A stretch of DNA of 7,585 nucleotides from an uncultured Alphaproteobacteria bacterium (GCA_938003575.1 CALKYG010000073.1:1-7585), one strand, 5' to 3'; shown: positions 1-6,695, counted from the first letter of the stretch. The notes: generated by a model not told the origin, from the sequence alone. Translations and numbers: made by a program.

Positions 1-1
1 A

Positions 2-1009
2 GGTCTCGTCGCGCTGATCCTGCAGAAAATGGGGTATCGCGCGCGCTCTTGGCAAGGCTGGCAAGCGCCGGTGAAAACCGACAGCGCCCACGGAAAGGCG
101 CGAATTCTCGAAATTCCCGAAAATCCGCTTGGCGAGGCGATCGACAATGGCGAGATCGCCGTCGTGGCGGGTTTTCAGGGCGTTGCGCCGGACGGACGCA
201 TATCGACGCTTGGCCGCGGCGGCTCCGATACGACGGCGGTCGCCTTCGCGGCGGCGCTGGGCGCGGAAAGATGCGATATCTATACGGATGTCGACGGCGT
301 CTACACGACGGACCCGCGCATCTCGCGGCAGGCGCGCAAGCTCGACAAGGTTTCCTACGAGGAAATGCTGGAAATGGCGTCGCTGGGCGCCAAGGTCCTG
401 CAAACGCGTTCCGTCGAGCTTGCAATGGCGTATAAGGTGAAGCTGCGCGTCCTTTCGAGTTTCGAGCCGCCGGACGCTCAGGCTTCGGGCACCATTATTT
501 GCGACGAGGACGACATCGTGGAAAAGCAGATCGTCAGCGCGGTGACGCTGTCCAAGGACGAAGCGAAGATCAGTCTTCTGTCCGTGCCGGACGAGCCTGG
601 ACGCGCGGCGCTGATCTTCGGCCTTCTCGCGGACGCCGGCATCAATATCGACATGATCGTGCAAAGCCCGTCGCGCCAGGCAGGCGCCAACATTTCATTC
701 ACCATGGCGGAATCGGAGCTCGCCCGCGCGGTCGAAACGCTCACGCTCGCCAAGGACAGGATCGGCTATGTCCAGATGCAATCGGACCGGAATGTGGTGA
801 AGGTGTCGGTTATCGGCGTCGGCATGCGCAGTCATACGGGCGTCGCATCGACAATGTTCCGCGCTCTCGGCGAGAAAGGCATCAATATCCAGAACATTTC
901 GACCTCGGAAATCAAGATCAGCGTCCTCATCGCGTCGGATTACGGCGAACTGGCGGTCCGGACGCTTCACCAGGCCTATGGGCTGGACCGCGAACAGGGA
1001 GCGGCCTGA
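2..1009 (+). CDS. lysC: Aspartate kinase, 5'-truncated by the window edge
   Basis: Aspartokinase phosphorylates L-aspartate with ATP in the cytoplasm, the first step toward lysine (and diaminopimelate), threonine and methionine. The frame is open to the left edge; the first visible residues (GLVALILQKMGYRAR, then GWQ) match the family's internal helix, so the ATG at 29 is not the start. About 80 N-terminal residues, including the N-terminal Lys/nucleotide-binding motif, lie outside. Seen: the kinase signature around STLGRGGSDTTAVAFAAAL and the segment DIYTDVDGVYTTDPR, then two ACT domains: ISLLSVPDEPGRAALIFGLL with GINIDMIVQSPS, and VVKVSVIGVGMRSHTGVAS with the STSEIKISVLI strand. The two C-terminal ACT domains imply the usual feedback control by pathway end products (family knowledge, not visible here). 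It ends in TGA, 16 bases before the chosen ptsP start, so the two genes are probably co-transcribed. No frameshift or missing motif is seen. Confidence 0.96.
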   Translation, partial: GLVALILQKMGYRARSWQGWQAPVKTDSAHGKARILEIPENPLGEAIDNGEIAVVAGFQGVAPDGRISTLGRGGSDTTAVAFAAALGAERCDIYTDVDGVYTTDPRISRQARKLDKVSYEEMLEMASLGAKVLQTRSVELAMAYKVKLRVLSSFEPPDAQASGTIICDEDDIVEKQIVSAVTLSKDEAKISLLSVPDEPGRAALIFGLLADAGINIDMIVQSPSRQAGANISFTMAESELARAVETLTLAKDRIGYVQMQSDRNVVKVSVIGVGMRSHTGVASTMFRALGEKGINIQNISTSEIKISVLIASDYGELAVRTLHQAYGLDREQGAA

Positions 1010-1025
1010 AGGATGCGTCGCATCG

Positions 1026-3302
1026 ATGAGCCATAGCGTGGACACGCAGGCGCACGGCAACGGCGGCGTCGCCGGACTTCTGCGGACGATGCATGACGCG
1101 CTTGCGTTCGCGGAGACCGCGCAGGAGCGGCTGGACAAGCTCACCCACGTGATCGCGCGGCATGTCGATTCCGACGTCTGTTCAATCTATCTTCGTCTGC
1201 CAACGGACGAACTTGAGCTTTATTCGACCGAAGGTCTCAATCGCGAGGCGGTTCACAAGACGCGCCTGAAATGGGGCGAGGGCCTTGTCGGCGTCGTCGC
1301 CGAAACGAAACGGCCGCTCATCACCTCGGATGCGCCGCTTCACCCGAATTTCGCCTACAGGCCCGAGACGGGCGAGGACCCCCTGCATTCCTTCCTCGGC
1401 GTTCCGCTGCTGCGATCGGGAAAATCGCTCGGCGTTCTTGTCCTTCAGAACCTCGTAAGCCGTCGTTATACGGATGAAGAAGTGGGCGCGGCGCAGGCGG
1501 TGGCGACCCTGCTCGCCGAAATCGCGGCCTCCGGCGAATTGTTCGACCCGCGCACGACGGCGGAAGTCGGGGCCATGCTCCACCGGCCGGAGCGCCTGAC
1601 AGGAACCGGCGTCGTTCCCGGCGTCGCGATCGGACGGGCTTTCTTCCACGAGCCTCCGACGCCCAAGCACAAGGTCTTCGCCAGAAACGCCGCAGCGGAA
1701 GCGGAGCGCCTCGACGAGGCTTTGGCGCGTCTTCAGGCGTCCGTCGACAAGATGCTTGCGGACCCGGCGCTTGAGGATGCGCCGCGGGAAGTGCTCGAGA
1801 CTTACCGGCTGTTCGCTTACGACCGCGGCTGGAAGGAGCGCATGCGCGCCGCCGCGATGTCCGGCCTCACCGCCGAAGCGGCGGTCGAGCGGATTCAGTC
1901 GGAAAACAGGGCGCGCATGGCGCAGGTGAAGGATCCATACCTGCGCGAGCGGATGCATGATCTCGACGATTTGTCGAATCGCCTTTTGAGGCATCTCGCG
2001 GGCGACGCGCACACGGTCCCTGAGCTTCCGTCGGATGCGATCCTGATCGCGCGCATTCTCGGTCCGGCGGAGCTTCTTGAATATGACCGGTCAAAGCTCA
2101 AGGGACTGGTTCTCGGCGAGGCGTCGGCGACGTCGCATGTCGCAATCGTCGCTCGCGCGCTCGGCATTCCGATCGTCGCCGGCCTCGATCATGCGATCAC
2201 GCTCGCCGAACCTGGCGACGAGATCATCATCGACGGCGCGCTTGGCGAAGCGCACATAAGACCGACGCCGGAAGTCGCCGCCAGTTTTCGCGACAAGCAG
2301 GCGCTGCAATCGCAGCAACAGGCGGCCTTCGCCGCGGAGCGCAGCCTTCCGAGCGTGACGAAAGACGGCGTCGAAATCGACTTGCTGATGAATGTCGGCA
2401 TTCCGCTCGACATGGCCAATCTCGACAGCGTCGGCGCGGCCGGAGTCGGGTTATTCCGAACCGAACTTCAGTTCCTGATCGGCGCGCAGCTGCCGCGGGC
2501 GGGGGCGCAGGAAAAGCTCTATCGGGAGATTCTGGAGAAGGCGGACGGCAAGCCGGTCGTTTTCCGGACCGCCGATCTCGGCGCCGACAAGGCCGCCGCC
2601 TACATGAAGCGTCGCGCCGAAGGCAACCCGGCGATGGGCTGGCGCGGCATGCGGATGGCTGTTGACCGGCCGGGTCTCTTCCGTCCCCAGATACGGGCGC
2701 TGATCGCCGCGGCGGCGGGGCGGGACCTCAATGTCCTATTCCCGATGATTACGGTGGTCAGCGAGATCGAGGCGGCGCGGGCGCTTCTTGACCGCGAGAT
2801 CGACTTCAGAAGAAAACGGGGCCGGGACCTGCCGTCGACGATCCGTCTCGGCGCCATGATCGAAACGCCGGCGGCCGCCTGGCGGGTGTCAGAGATCGCC
2901 CGCCACGTCGATTTTCTTTCGATCGGCGGCAATGACCTGATGCAATTCTATTACGCGGCGGACCGGGACTCCGAGATGACCCAGCGCCGCTTCGATCCGA
3001 TAGAGCCCGGATTCCTCAGCTTCATGGCCATGATCGCCGACGGCGCGCGCACGGCGGAACGGCCGTTGACGTTCTGCGGCGAGCAGGCGGCCGACCTCAT
3101 CACCGCTGCGGCGCTGATCGGCGTCGGCGTGACGCGATTCTCGTCGCCGGCGTCGGCGATCGGACCGTTCCGCAGACTCGTGCGGTCAATTGACGCCGCC
3201 GAGGTCTCCGCGTGGATTCGCGCGCGATTTGACGAGCCGCAACGTCCGCTGCGCCCTGAATTTGAAGCTTTCCTGCGGCGGTCAGGCGCAGCGCTCGGCT
3301 GA
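1026..3302 (+). CDS. ptsP: PEP--protein phosphotransferase EI-Ntr (GAF + enzyme I)
   Basis: EI-Ntr takes phosphate from phosphoenolpyruvate and passes it to the HPr-like protein NPr, feeding the regulatory nitrogen PTS relay. The protein is 758 aa, normal for the family. Domains: GAF sensor at about residues 30-165 (in EI-Ntr this binds glutamine/2-oxoglutarate in studied species); EI N-terminal region from about 192 (GTGVVPGVAIGRAFF); swivelling phosphohistidine domain with His371 in ATSHVAIVARALGIP; PEP-binding TIM barrel from about 440. Residues aligning with the E. coli enzyme I active site are kept: Arg478 (GLFRTE), Arg514 (FRTADLG), Glu613 (AMIETPAAA), Asn636-Asp637 (IGGNDLMQ), Arg647 and Cys684 (FCGE). 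Motif variants are unusual: GADK for GGDK, GGNDL for GTNDL/GSNDL, CGEQAADL for CGEMAGDP. The ATG at 1026 is preferred (AAGGA at 1009-1013, 12-base spacing, somewhat long); an in-frame ATG at 978 would overlap lysC by 32 bases. NPr and EIIA-Ntr genes are not in the window. Confidence 0.95.
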   Translation: MSHSVDTQAHGNGGVAGLLRTMHDALAFAETAQERLDKLTHVIARHVDSDVCSIYLRLPTDELELYSTEGLNREAVHKTRLKWGEGLVGVVAETKRPLITSDAPLHPNFAYRPETGEDPLHSFLGVPLLRSGKSLGVLVLQNLVSRRYTDEEVGAAQAVATLLAEIAASGELFDPRTTAEVGAMLHRPERLTGTGVVPGVAIGRAFFHEPPTPKHKVFARNAAAEAERLDEALARLQASVDKMLADPALEDAPREVLETYRLFAYDRGWKERMRAAAMSGLTAEAAVERIQSENRARMAQVKDPYLRERMHDLDDLSNRLLRHLAGDAHTVPELPSDAILIARILGPAELLEYDRSKLKGLVLGEASATSHVAIVARALGIPIVAGLDHAITLAEPGDEIIIDGALGEAHIRPTPEVAASFRDKQALQSQQQAAFAAERSLPSVTKDGVEIDLLMNVGIPLDMANLDSVGAAGVGLFRTELQFLIGAQLPRAGAQEKLYREILEKADGKPVVFRTADLGADKAAAYMKRRAEGNPAMGWRGMRMAVDRPGLFRPQIRALIAAAAGRDLNVLFPMITVVSEIEAARALLDREIDFRRKRGRDLPSTIRLGAMIETPAAAWRVSEIARHVDFLSIGGNDLMQFYYAADRDSEMTQRRFDPIEPGFLSFMAMIADGARTAERPLTFCGEQAADLITAAALIGVGVTRFSSPASAIGPFRRLVRSIDAAEVSAWIRARFDEPQRPLRPEFEAFLRRSGAALG

Positions 3303-3454
3303 TTTTCCATCCGGCTTGAAAAATGCATCAACACGATCGCGCGCGACGGTCGATATTAACGGTCCTTAAGGGGAGAATCCGTATCTCCGGCGGTGGCGGT
3401 CGCAGTCCAATCGCGTTAACCTGAAAAGAGAAATCGGCGTCGGGCGCTAAGAAC
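3303..3454 (+). promoter_or_regulatory. Intergenic region between ptsP and the RodZ-like gene, possible promoter
   Basis: This 152-bp gap is the longest non-coding stretch in the window and the likeliest place for a promoter for the RodZ-like/ispG group. It holds three TTAA tetramers (3356-3359, 3366-3369, 3416-3419) in otherwise GC-rich DNA. The first two each follow a copy of CGGTC (3347-3351 and 3360-3364), giving a short imperfect direct repeat. A GAATC site (GANTC class, the CcrM methylation target in alphaproteobacteria) is at 3375-3379, inside a weak 5-bp inverted repeat GGAGA/TCTCC (3372-3376, 3384-3388). I cannot recognise a convincing -35/-10 pair or a clear terminator for ptsP, so the promoter role is inferred. 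Confidence 0.3.
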
Positions 3455-3940
3455 GTGTCAGTGAAGAACGGTTCTGCTGAGATCTATGAATTGGACGGCG
3501 CGCGGGCGCGGCGCCGCGGATCCGACCATGATCCGAAAAATTTTCTGGCGGTCGGCCCTTTCCTGGAGGCCGTGAGAGTCCAGCAAAACCTGTCGGTCGC
3601 GACGGTCAGCGAGCGGACCCACATCAAGGCGAACTATATCGAAGCCATTGAACAGATGGCGGTCGATGCGTTGCCGTCAAAGCCTTTCGCGATCGGCTTT
3701 GTCAGGGTTTACGCAGAATTTCTGGGGCTCGACCCGGCGCCCGTGGTGGAGCGATTCAAGGATGAGGCCGGTTATTCCGGCGCGCGAAGAGAGCCGCACC
3801 CGGAAACGTCAGCGCCCGCGCCGCCGCCGGCGCCGGCGGAGCCGCCGCATCTTTCCCTGCTCGCCGTCCTCGGGATCCTCGCATTCATGGTGTGGTGCGC
3901 CTACCTCGTCACCCACCCCGATCCTGATTCGATCAAATAG
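3455..3940 (+). CDS. RodZ-like HTH membrane protein, ends at an in-frame amber
   Basis: 161 aa. Residues about 34-104 form a RodZ-type helix-turn-helix domain: PFLEAVRVQQNLSVATVSER, then IKANYIEAIEQ and FAIGFVRVYAEFLGLD (78-93), the last aligning with the FxRGYIRSYA helix that in RodZ contacts MreB. A Pro/Ala-rich linker (114-131) leads to one membrane segment (133-152), predicted cytoplasm-in. Only nine residues follow before TAG. Normal RodZ proteins continue with a long periplasmic region and a DUF4115 domain, which is absent. The gene precedes ispG, with only the TonB-domain frame between, and rodZ-ispG is a known order; this suggests the rodZ position and a cell-shape or cytoskeleton-linked role (inference). 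Start is uncertain: an in-frame TGA lies at 3422-3424, no ATG precedes the HTH, and GTG 3455 or GTG 3461 both lack a strong Shine-Dalgarno. It may be the 5' half of one HTH-TM-TonB gene ending at 4336. Confidence 0.85.
   Translation: MSVKNGSAEIYELDGARARRRGSDHDPKNFLAVGPFLEAVRVQQNLSVATVSERTHIKANYIEAIEQMAVDALPSKPFAIGFVRVYAEFLGLDPAPVVERFKDEAGYSGARREPHPETSAPAPPPAPAEPPHLSLLAVLGILAFMVWCAYLVTHPDPDSIK
3938..3940 (+). other. Single in-frame amber codon between HTH-TM and TonB-domain frames
   Basis: The codon phase of 3455-3937 continues unchanged into 3941-4336; TAG is the only stop in 294 codons. It falls nine residues after the membrane segment, just where a periplasmic linker should run on. The context is AAA TAG CCC. 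One substitution (for example from CAG or AAG) would restore a 293-residue HTH-TM-linker-TonB protein. UAG is also the final stop of the TonB frame and of ispG, and the UAG-reading factor RF1 is encoded at 6692, so general recoding of UAG is unlikely. Confidence 0.9.
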
Positions 3941-3943
3941 CCC

Positions 3944-4336
3944 TTGAAGCTTAACGGCGTGCCGCTCGCCGACGGGCCGGTTGCGGCGCGCCAGGTCAGC
4001 GATGCGCCCGCGGCCGCGGCGCCGGCGTTCAGCCCGGCCGAAGTGCCGCCGATGCCGGTCATCGTCGAAGCGTCGGTGCTGGAGCGCGTCGAGCCGGTCT
4101 ATCCCCCGGCCTGCGAACATTCAGCCGCGCCGGCCGAAACCGTCGATGTGGCGTTCACCATCACGCCGGAGGGGCAAGTCGTCAGCGAACGGGTTATATC
4201 CTCGACCAATCCCTGTTTCGACCGGGCCGCCCTCAACGCCCTGAAAAGGTGGCGCTTCAGCCCGCGAACGATCGACGGCGCGCCGCGCCCGGCCTTCGAG
4301 CAGCAGGCGAGCTTCCGCTTCGACCGCCCGTTCTAG
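3944..4336 (+). CDS. TonB C-terminal domain, probable detached 3' half of the upstream gene
   Basis: 130 aa if begun at TTG 3944, but no Shine-Dalgarno precedes that codon or the later GTG 3959, so independent initiation is doubtful. The first 40-odd residues are a low-complexity Ala/Pro/Val linker. The rest is a TonB_C-type fold: LERVEPVYPPACEH, the strand VDVAFTITPEGQVVSERVIS, then the signature FDRAALNALKRWRFSPR, and a final strand ending FRFDRPF. Energy transducers with this domain act in the periplasm, joined to an inner-membrane anchor, and engage outer-membrane receptors. Here there is no membrane segment or signal peptide; the only one nearby is in the preceding same-frame gene. Two cysteines, before the first long strand and in NPCFDRAAL, could form a disulfide, which also suggests an exported domain. 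No exbB/exbD or receptor gene is nearby. Possible states: decayed half of a fusion, readthrough product, or coupled separate gene. A TonB-fold domain can also serve other periplasmic roles. Confidence 0.7.
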   Translation: MKLNGVPLADGPVAARQVSDAPAAAAPAFSPAEVPPMPVIVEASVLERVEPVYPPACEHSAAPAETVDVAFTITPEGQVVSERVISSTNPCFDRAALNALKRWRFSPRTIDGAPRPAFEQQASFRFDRPF

Positions 4337-4442
4337 GCGAGCCGCGCCGCTCGATCGTTGATTTTGCAGCCGCAATTGCGCAAAAGCAGGACCTGACGCC
4401 GACCCGGCCGCGGAAAGCCCGATCGGCAGGGCCCGTTAGATT

Positions 4443-4446
4443 GAGG
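4443..4446 (+). promoter_or_regulatory. Shine-Dalgarno GAGG that sets the ispG start
   Basis: GAGG lies 8 bases before ATG 4455, an ideal spacing. The alternative upstream GTG at 4446 overlaps this element, so ATG 4455 is the better start. Confidence 0.65.
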
Positions 4447-4454
4447 TGTTCGTC

Positions 4455-5585
4455 ATGTCCGTGCGTCCCTGGCGCGATATCGCGCGCCGCAAATCCCGTC
4501 AGATCATGGTCGGCAAAGTGCCGGTCGGCGGCGACGCGCCGATCGCCGTGCAGTCGATGACGAATACGCTGACTTCTGACGCGCAGGCGACGATCCGGCA
4601 AGTGAACGAGATCGCGGAAGCGGGCGCGGATATTGTCCGCGTTTCATGTCCCGATATCGAATCGACGGCGGCGCTGAAGGACATCTGCAAGAACGTTCCC
4701 GTGCCGATCGTCGCCGACATTCATTTTCACTACAAGCGCGGCATCGAGGCGGCGAAAGCCGGCGCGGCGTGCCTGCGCATCAATCCCGGCAATATCGGCT
4801 CGGAAGAGCGCGTGCGCGAGGTCATCAAGGCGGCGAAGGATTACGGCTGCTCCATGCGCATCGGCGTCAATGGCGGATCGCTGGAGAAGGACCTGCTCGA
4901 CAAATACGGCGAGCCCTGTCCCGACGCGATGGTCGAGAGCGCGCTCGATCACGCCCGCATCCTTCAGGACAACGACTTTCACGAATTCAAGATCTCGGTG
5001 AAAGCCTCCGACGTGTTTCTGACCGTCGCCGCCTATCATGCGCTCGCCGAGGCGATTGATTGCCCCCTGCATCTCGGCGTCACTGAGGCCGGCGGCTTGA
5101 GGATCGGTTCGGTGAAATCCGCGATCGGCCTCGGCTCGCTCCTGTGGGCCGGCATCGGCGACACGATCCGCGTCTCGCTTTCGGCCGATCCGGTCGAGGA
5201 AGTGAAGGTCGGCTTCGACATTTTGAAGTCGCTCGGCCTCAGGCATCGCGGCGTCAACGTCATCTCCTGCCCGTCCTGCGCGCGGCAGGGCTTCAACGTC
5301 ATTGAAACGGTCGAAAAGCTCGAAAAGCGGCTCGCTCATGTGACGACCCCCTTGTCGCTGTCGGTCATCGGCTGCGTCGTCAACGGGCCGGGCGAAGCGC
5401 GCGAGACCGACATCGGGTTCACCGGCGGCGGCGCCGGAAAAGATCACGGACAAGTCTATCTCGACGGCGAGCCCCATCACCGGCTCGACAACGACAAGAT
5501 CCTCGATCATCTCGTCGAGCTCGTCGAAAAGCGCGCCGCCGAGATCAAGGCGCGCGAAGAGAAGGAAAGCGTCGCGGCGGAGTAG
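4455..5585 (+). CDS. ispG: 4-hydroxy-3-methylbut-2-enyl diphosphate synthase (GcpE/IspG)
   Basis: IspG converts 2-C-methyl-D-erythritol 2,4-cyclodiphosphate to HMBPP, the penultimate step of the MEP isoprenoid pathway, with a [4Fe-4S] cluster in the cytoplasm. 376 aa, the usual length for the bacterial short form. The N-terminal TIM barrel is clear: [53 protein letters not shown], and [10 protein letters not shown] with [19 protein letters not shown]. The C-terminal cluster domain has Cys272-x2-Cys275 ([11 protein letters not shown]), Cys307 ([11 protein letters not shown]) and Glu314, matching the three cysteines and one glutamate that bind the cluster in E. coli. All key residues are present. 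The tail is charged and Ala/Glu-rich. A 118-bp gap separates it from the TonB-domain frame, and an intrinsic terminator follows, so it is probably the last gene of its transcript. Confidence 0.97.
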   Translation: MSVRPWRDIARRKSRQIMVGKVPVGGDAPIAVQSMTNTLTSDAQATIRQVNEIAEAGADIVRVSCPDIESTAALKDICKNVPVPIVADIHFHYKRGIEAAKAGAACLRINPGNIGSEERVREVIKAAKDYGCSMRIGVNGGSLEKDLLDKYGEPCPDAMVESALDHARILQDNDFHEFKISVKASDVFLTVAAYHALAEAIDCPLHLGVTEAGGLRIGSVKSAIGLGSLLWAGIGDTIRVSLSADPVEEVKVGFDILKSLGLRHRGVNVISCPSCARQGFNVIETVEKLEKRLAHVTTPLSLSVIGCVVNGPGEARETDIGFTGGGAGKDHGQVYLDGEPHHRLDNDKILDHLVELVEKRAAEIKAREEKESVAAE

Positions 5586-5605
5586 CGACGCGCACGCGAA
5601 TATTG

Positions 5606-5636
5606 AAGCGCGCGGGAAAATCCTTGCGCGCTTTTT
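5606..5636 (+). terminator. Rho-independent terminator after ispG
   Basis: AAGCGCGC (5606-5613) pairs perfectly with GCGCGCTT (5626-5633) around a 12-base loop whose GG and CC may pair further. The run of T begins within the stem (5632-5636) and, after one G, continues as TTT. It starts 20 bases after the ispG stop and points with the genes. It separates ispG from the following paralog-prfA unit. Confidence 0.85.
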
Positions 5637-5682
5637 GTTTGGCTGTTGCGTCGTTCAACGCTCGCAAATGAGGCGACGGAAT

Positions 5683-6189
5683 ATGACGCTCGAAAGCATC
5701 TACTATGTCGGCCAGACAATTGCGGTTGCCGTTATCGTCCTGACCTTGTTCGCCATTCTTTATCAGGGCTGGCAGACAAACAGGATCGCGCGCTCGGAGA
5801 TGACCCGGTCAAGCTGGATCGAGACCGGTCAGACGCATTACTTCCTCGTCGATTCGCCCGAGAAAGCGGATTTCATGCAGCGTGCGATGTTCGGCGAGGC
5901 GCCGCTGACGGAGGCGGAAAAGCTCCGGTTCGGCAATCTGATGGGGCTCGCGATCGGCACGCACGAAGGCGCATACATGCTGATGCGCCGCGGGCTCATC
6001 GAAGACGCCGCTTACAAGAGAAGCGAAGGAATAACCCGCCTCTATATGCAAAGCCCGCGCGTCAGGAAGTGGTGGCGCGCGCGCCGGGAGCACAGCTACG
6101 ATCCGGAGTTCCGCGCCCGGATTGACAAGATGGCGGAGGAATTCGAAAAGCCCGCGGCGCCGGACGGCGCGCCGGAGAAGGCGGAATGA
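5683..6189 (+). CDS. Hypothetical single-pass membrane protein, paralog 1
   Basis: 168 aa, function not recognised. It starts with MTLESIYYVGQ and one membrane segment (about residues 7-27) followed by a basic stretch (QTNRIARSE, 31-39). This predicts an N-terminal anchor with the rest in the cytoplasm and no cleaved signal peptide. Later landmarks are VDSPEKADFM (56-65), an AYxLxRRGLIE block (97-107), and a WW pair (130-131) in RKWWRARRE followed by PEF..RID. The tail is charged with Pro/Ala. Overall it resembles the many uncharacterised proteobacterial proteins with an N-terminal helix, a QxxQxN motif and a C-terminal R-x-WW-x3-R motif (recalled family pattern, not searched). ATG 5683 is chosen because GAGG at 5670-5673 sits 9 bases upstream and the neighbour begins with the same MTLE; a TTG at 5635 would lie in the terminator. 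Its stop overlaps the next start as ATGA. A promoter between 5637 and 5682 is expected but not recognisable. Confidence 0.8.
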   Translation: MTLESIYYVGQTIAVAVIVLTLFAILYQGWQTNRIARSEMTRSSWIETGQTHYFLVDSPEKADFMQRAMFGEAPLTEAEKLRFGNLMGLAIGTHEGAYMLMRRGLIEDAAYKRSEGITRLYMQSPRVRKWWRARREHSYDPEFRARIDKMAEEFEKPAAPDGAPEKAE

Positions 6190-6695
6190 CCCTGGAAACG
6201 CTCTATCTTGTCAGCCAGATCGTCGCGGTGCTTGTCATTATCGCGACCCTGGTTGCGATCCTCTGGCAAGCGTATCAAACCAACAAGATCGCGCGCGCCG
6301 AACTCACGCTCAACTGGTGGATGGCGGCCGGCGCAATGAACCAGTCGGTGGTTGATTCCGACGACAAGGCAGCGTTCATGACGCGGGTCTTTGATCCCTC
6401 AGTGAAACTTTCACGCGACGACATGACGCGCATCGCCTTCCAGATGCATACGCAGGTCGGCGTCTTTCAGGCAGCCTACGCTTTGCGCCGGCGCGGTCTT
6501 GTCGAAGAAACGCCGTTCGCCCTGTCGAGGCACGGCATGGCCAGATTCATGGGCAGCGCGATTGCGCGGCAATGGTGGCGGACCCACCGTAATGACGGCT
6601 TTGAGTCGGCATTTCAGAAAATCATGGACGATGTTGTGAGTGAGGCGGAAGCCGCCGCGAATGCGAAAGCGTCCGGAGTCGAAAAAACCGCATGA
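6186..6695 (+). CDS. Hypothetical single-pass membrane protein, paralog 2
   Basis: 169 aa, function not recognised. It is the tandem paralog of the preceding gene: by hand the two align without a gap over residues 1-148 with about 57 identities. Shared points include MTLE, the membrane helix (about 7-27), QTNxIARxE, VDSxxKAxFM, the AYxLxRRGLxE block (97-107), and WWR at 130-132 followed by Phe143. The tail after 148 diverges and is Ala/Glu-rich. It should have the same topology, anchored by the N-terminus with a cytoplasmic C-terminal part. GGAG at 6174-6177 lies 8 bases before the start, and the start overlaps the upstream stop (ATGA, 6186-6189). Its own stop overlaps the prfA start in the same way, so all three genes are probably one translationally coupled operon. 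Tandem duplication with later divergence is the simplest origin. A role in translation is possible from context alone and is not shown. Confidence 0.82.
   Translation: MTLETLYLVSQIVAVLVIIATLVAILWQAYQTNKIARAELTLNWWMAAGAMNQSVVDSDDKAAFMTRVFDPSVKLSRDDMTRIAFQMHTQVGVFQAAYALRRRGLVEETPFALSRHGMARFMGSAIARQWWRTHRNDGFESAFQKIMDDVVSEAEAAANAKASGVEKTA

Noticed and set aside
978..1025. Earlier in-frame ATG for ptsP
   Set aside because: It would overlap lysC by 32 bases and add 16 residues unlike an EI-Ntr N-terminus; ATG 1026 has a purine-rich element upstream.
1182..2012. Long minus-strand open frame opposite ptsP (276 codons)
   Set aside because: It lies wholly within the well-supported GAF and EI N-terminal coding region, is Arg/His-rich low-information sequence, and has no recognisable domain.
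2457..3100. ptsP as a degenerate or inactive gene because of its motif changes
   Set aside because: The phosphohistidine, both PEP-binding arginines, the Mg-binding Glu and Asp, and the catalytic Cys are all present, and the frame is full length.
4337..4454. Regulatory element or small gene in the gap before ispG, including the palindrome CGCAATTGCG at 4371-4380
   Set aside because: A single 10-bp palindrome with no repeat partner, no convincing promoter pair and no supported small ORF; only the ispG SD is persuasive here.
4644..5510. Long minus-strand open frame opposite ispG (288 codons)
   Set aside because: It mirrors the codon structure of ispG in GC-rich DNA and its translation shows no family motif; ispG is certain.
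3938..5585. UAG as a sense (recoded) codon in this organism
   Set aside because: UAG is the natural end of ispG (5583-5585) at the normal length of that protein, and also ends the TonB frame (4334-4336). An intact-looking RF1 is encoded. Local readthrough is possible; genome-wide recoding is not supported.
5635..5682. N-terminal extension of membrane paralog 1 from TTG 5635
   Set aside because: The TTG lies in the terminator's T-run, and the extension has no counterpart in paralog 2, which begins with the same MTLE as ATG 5683.
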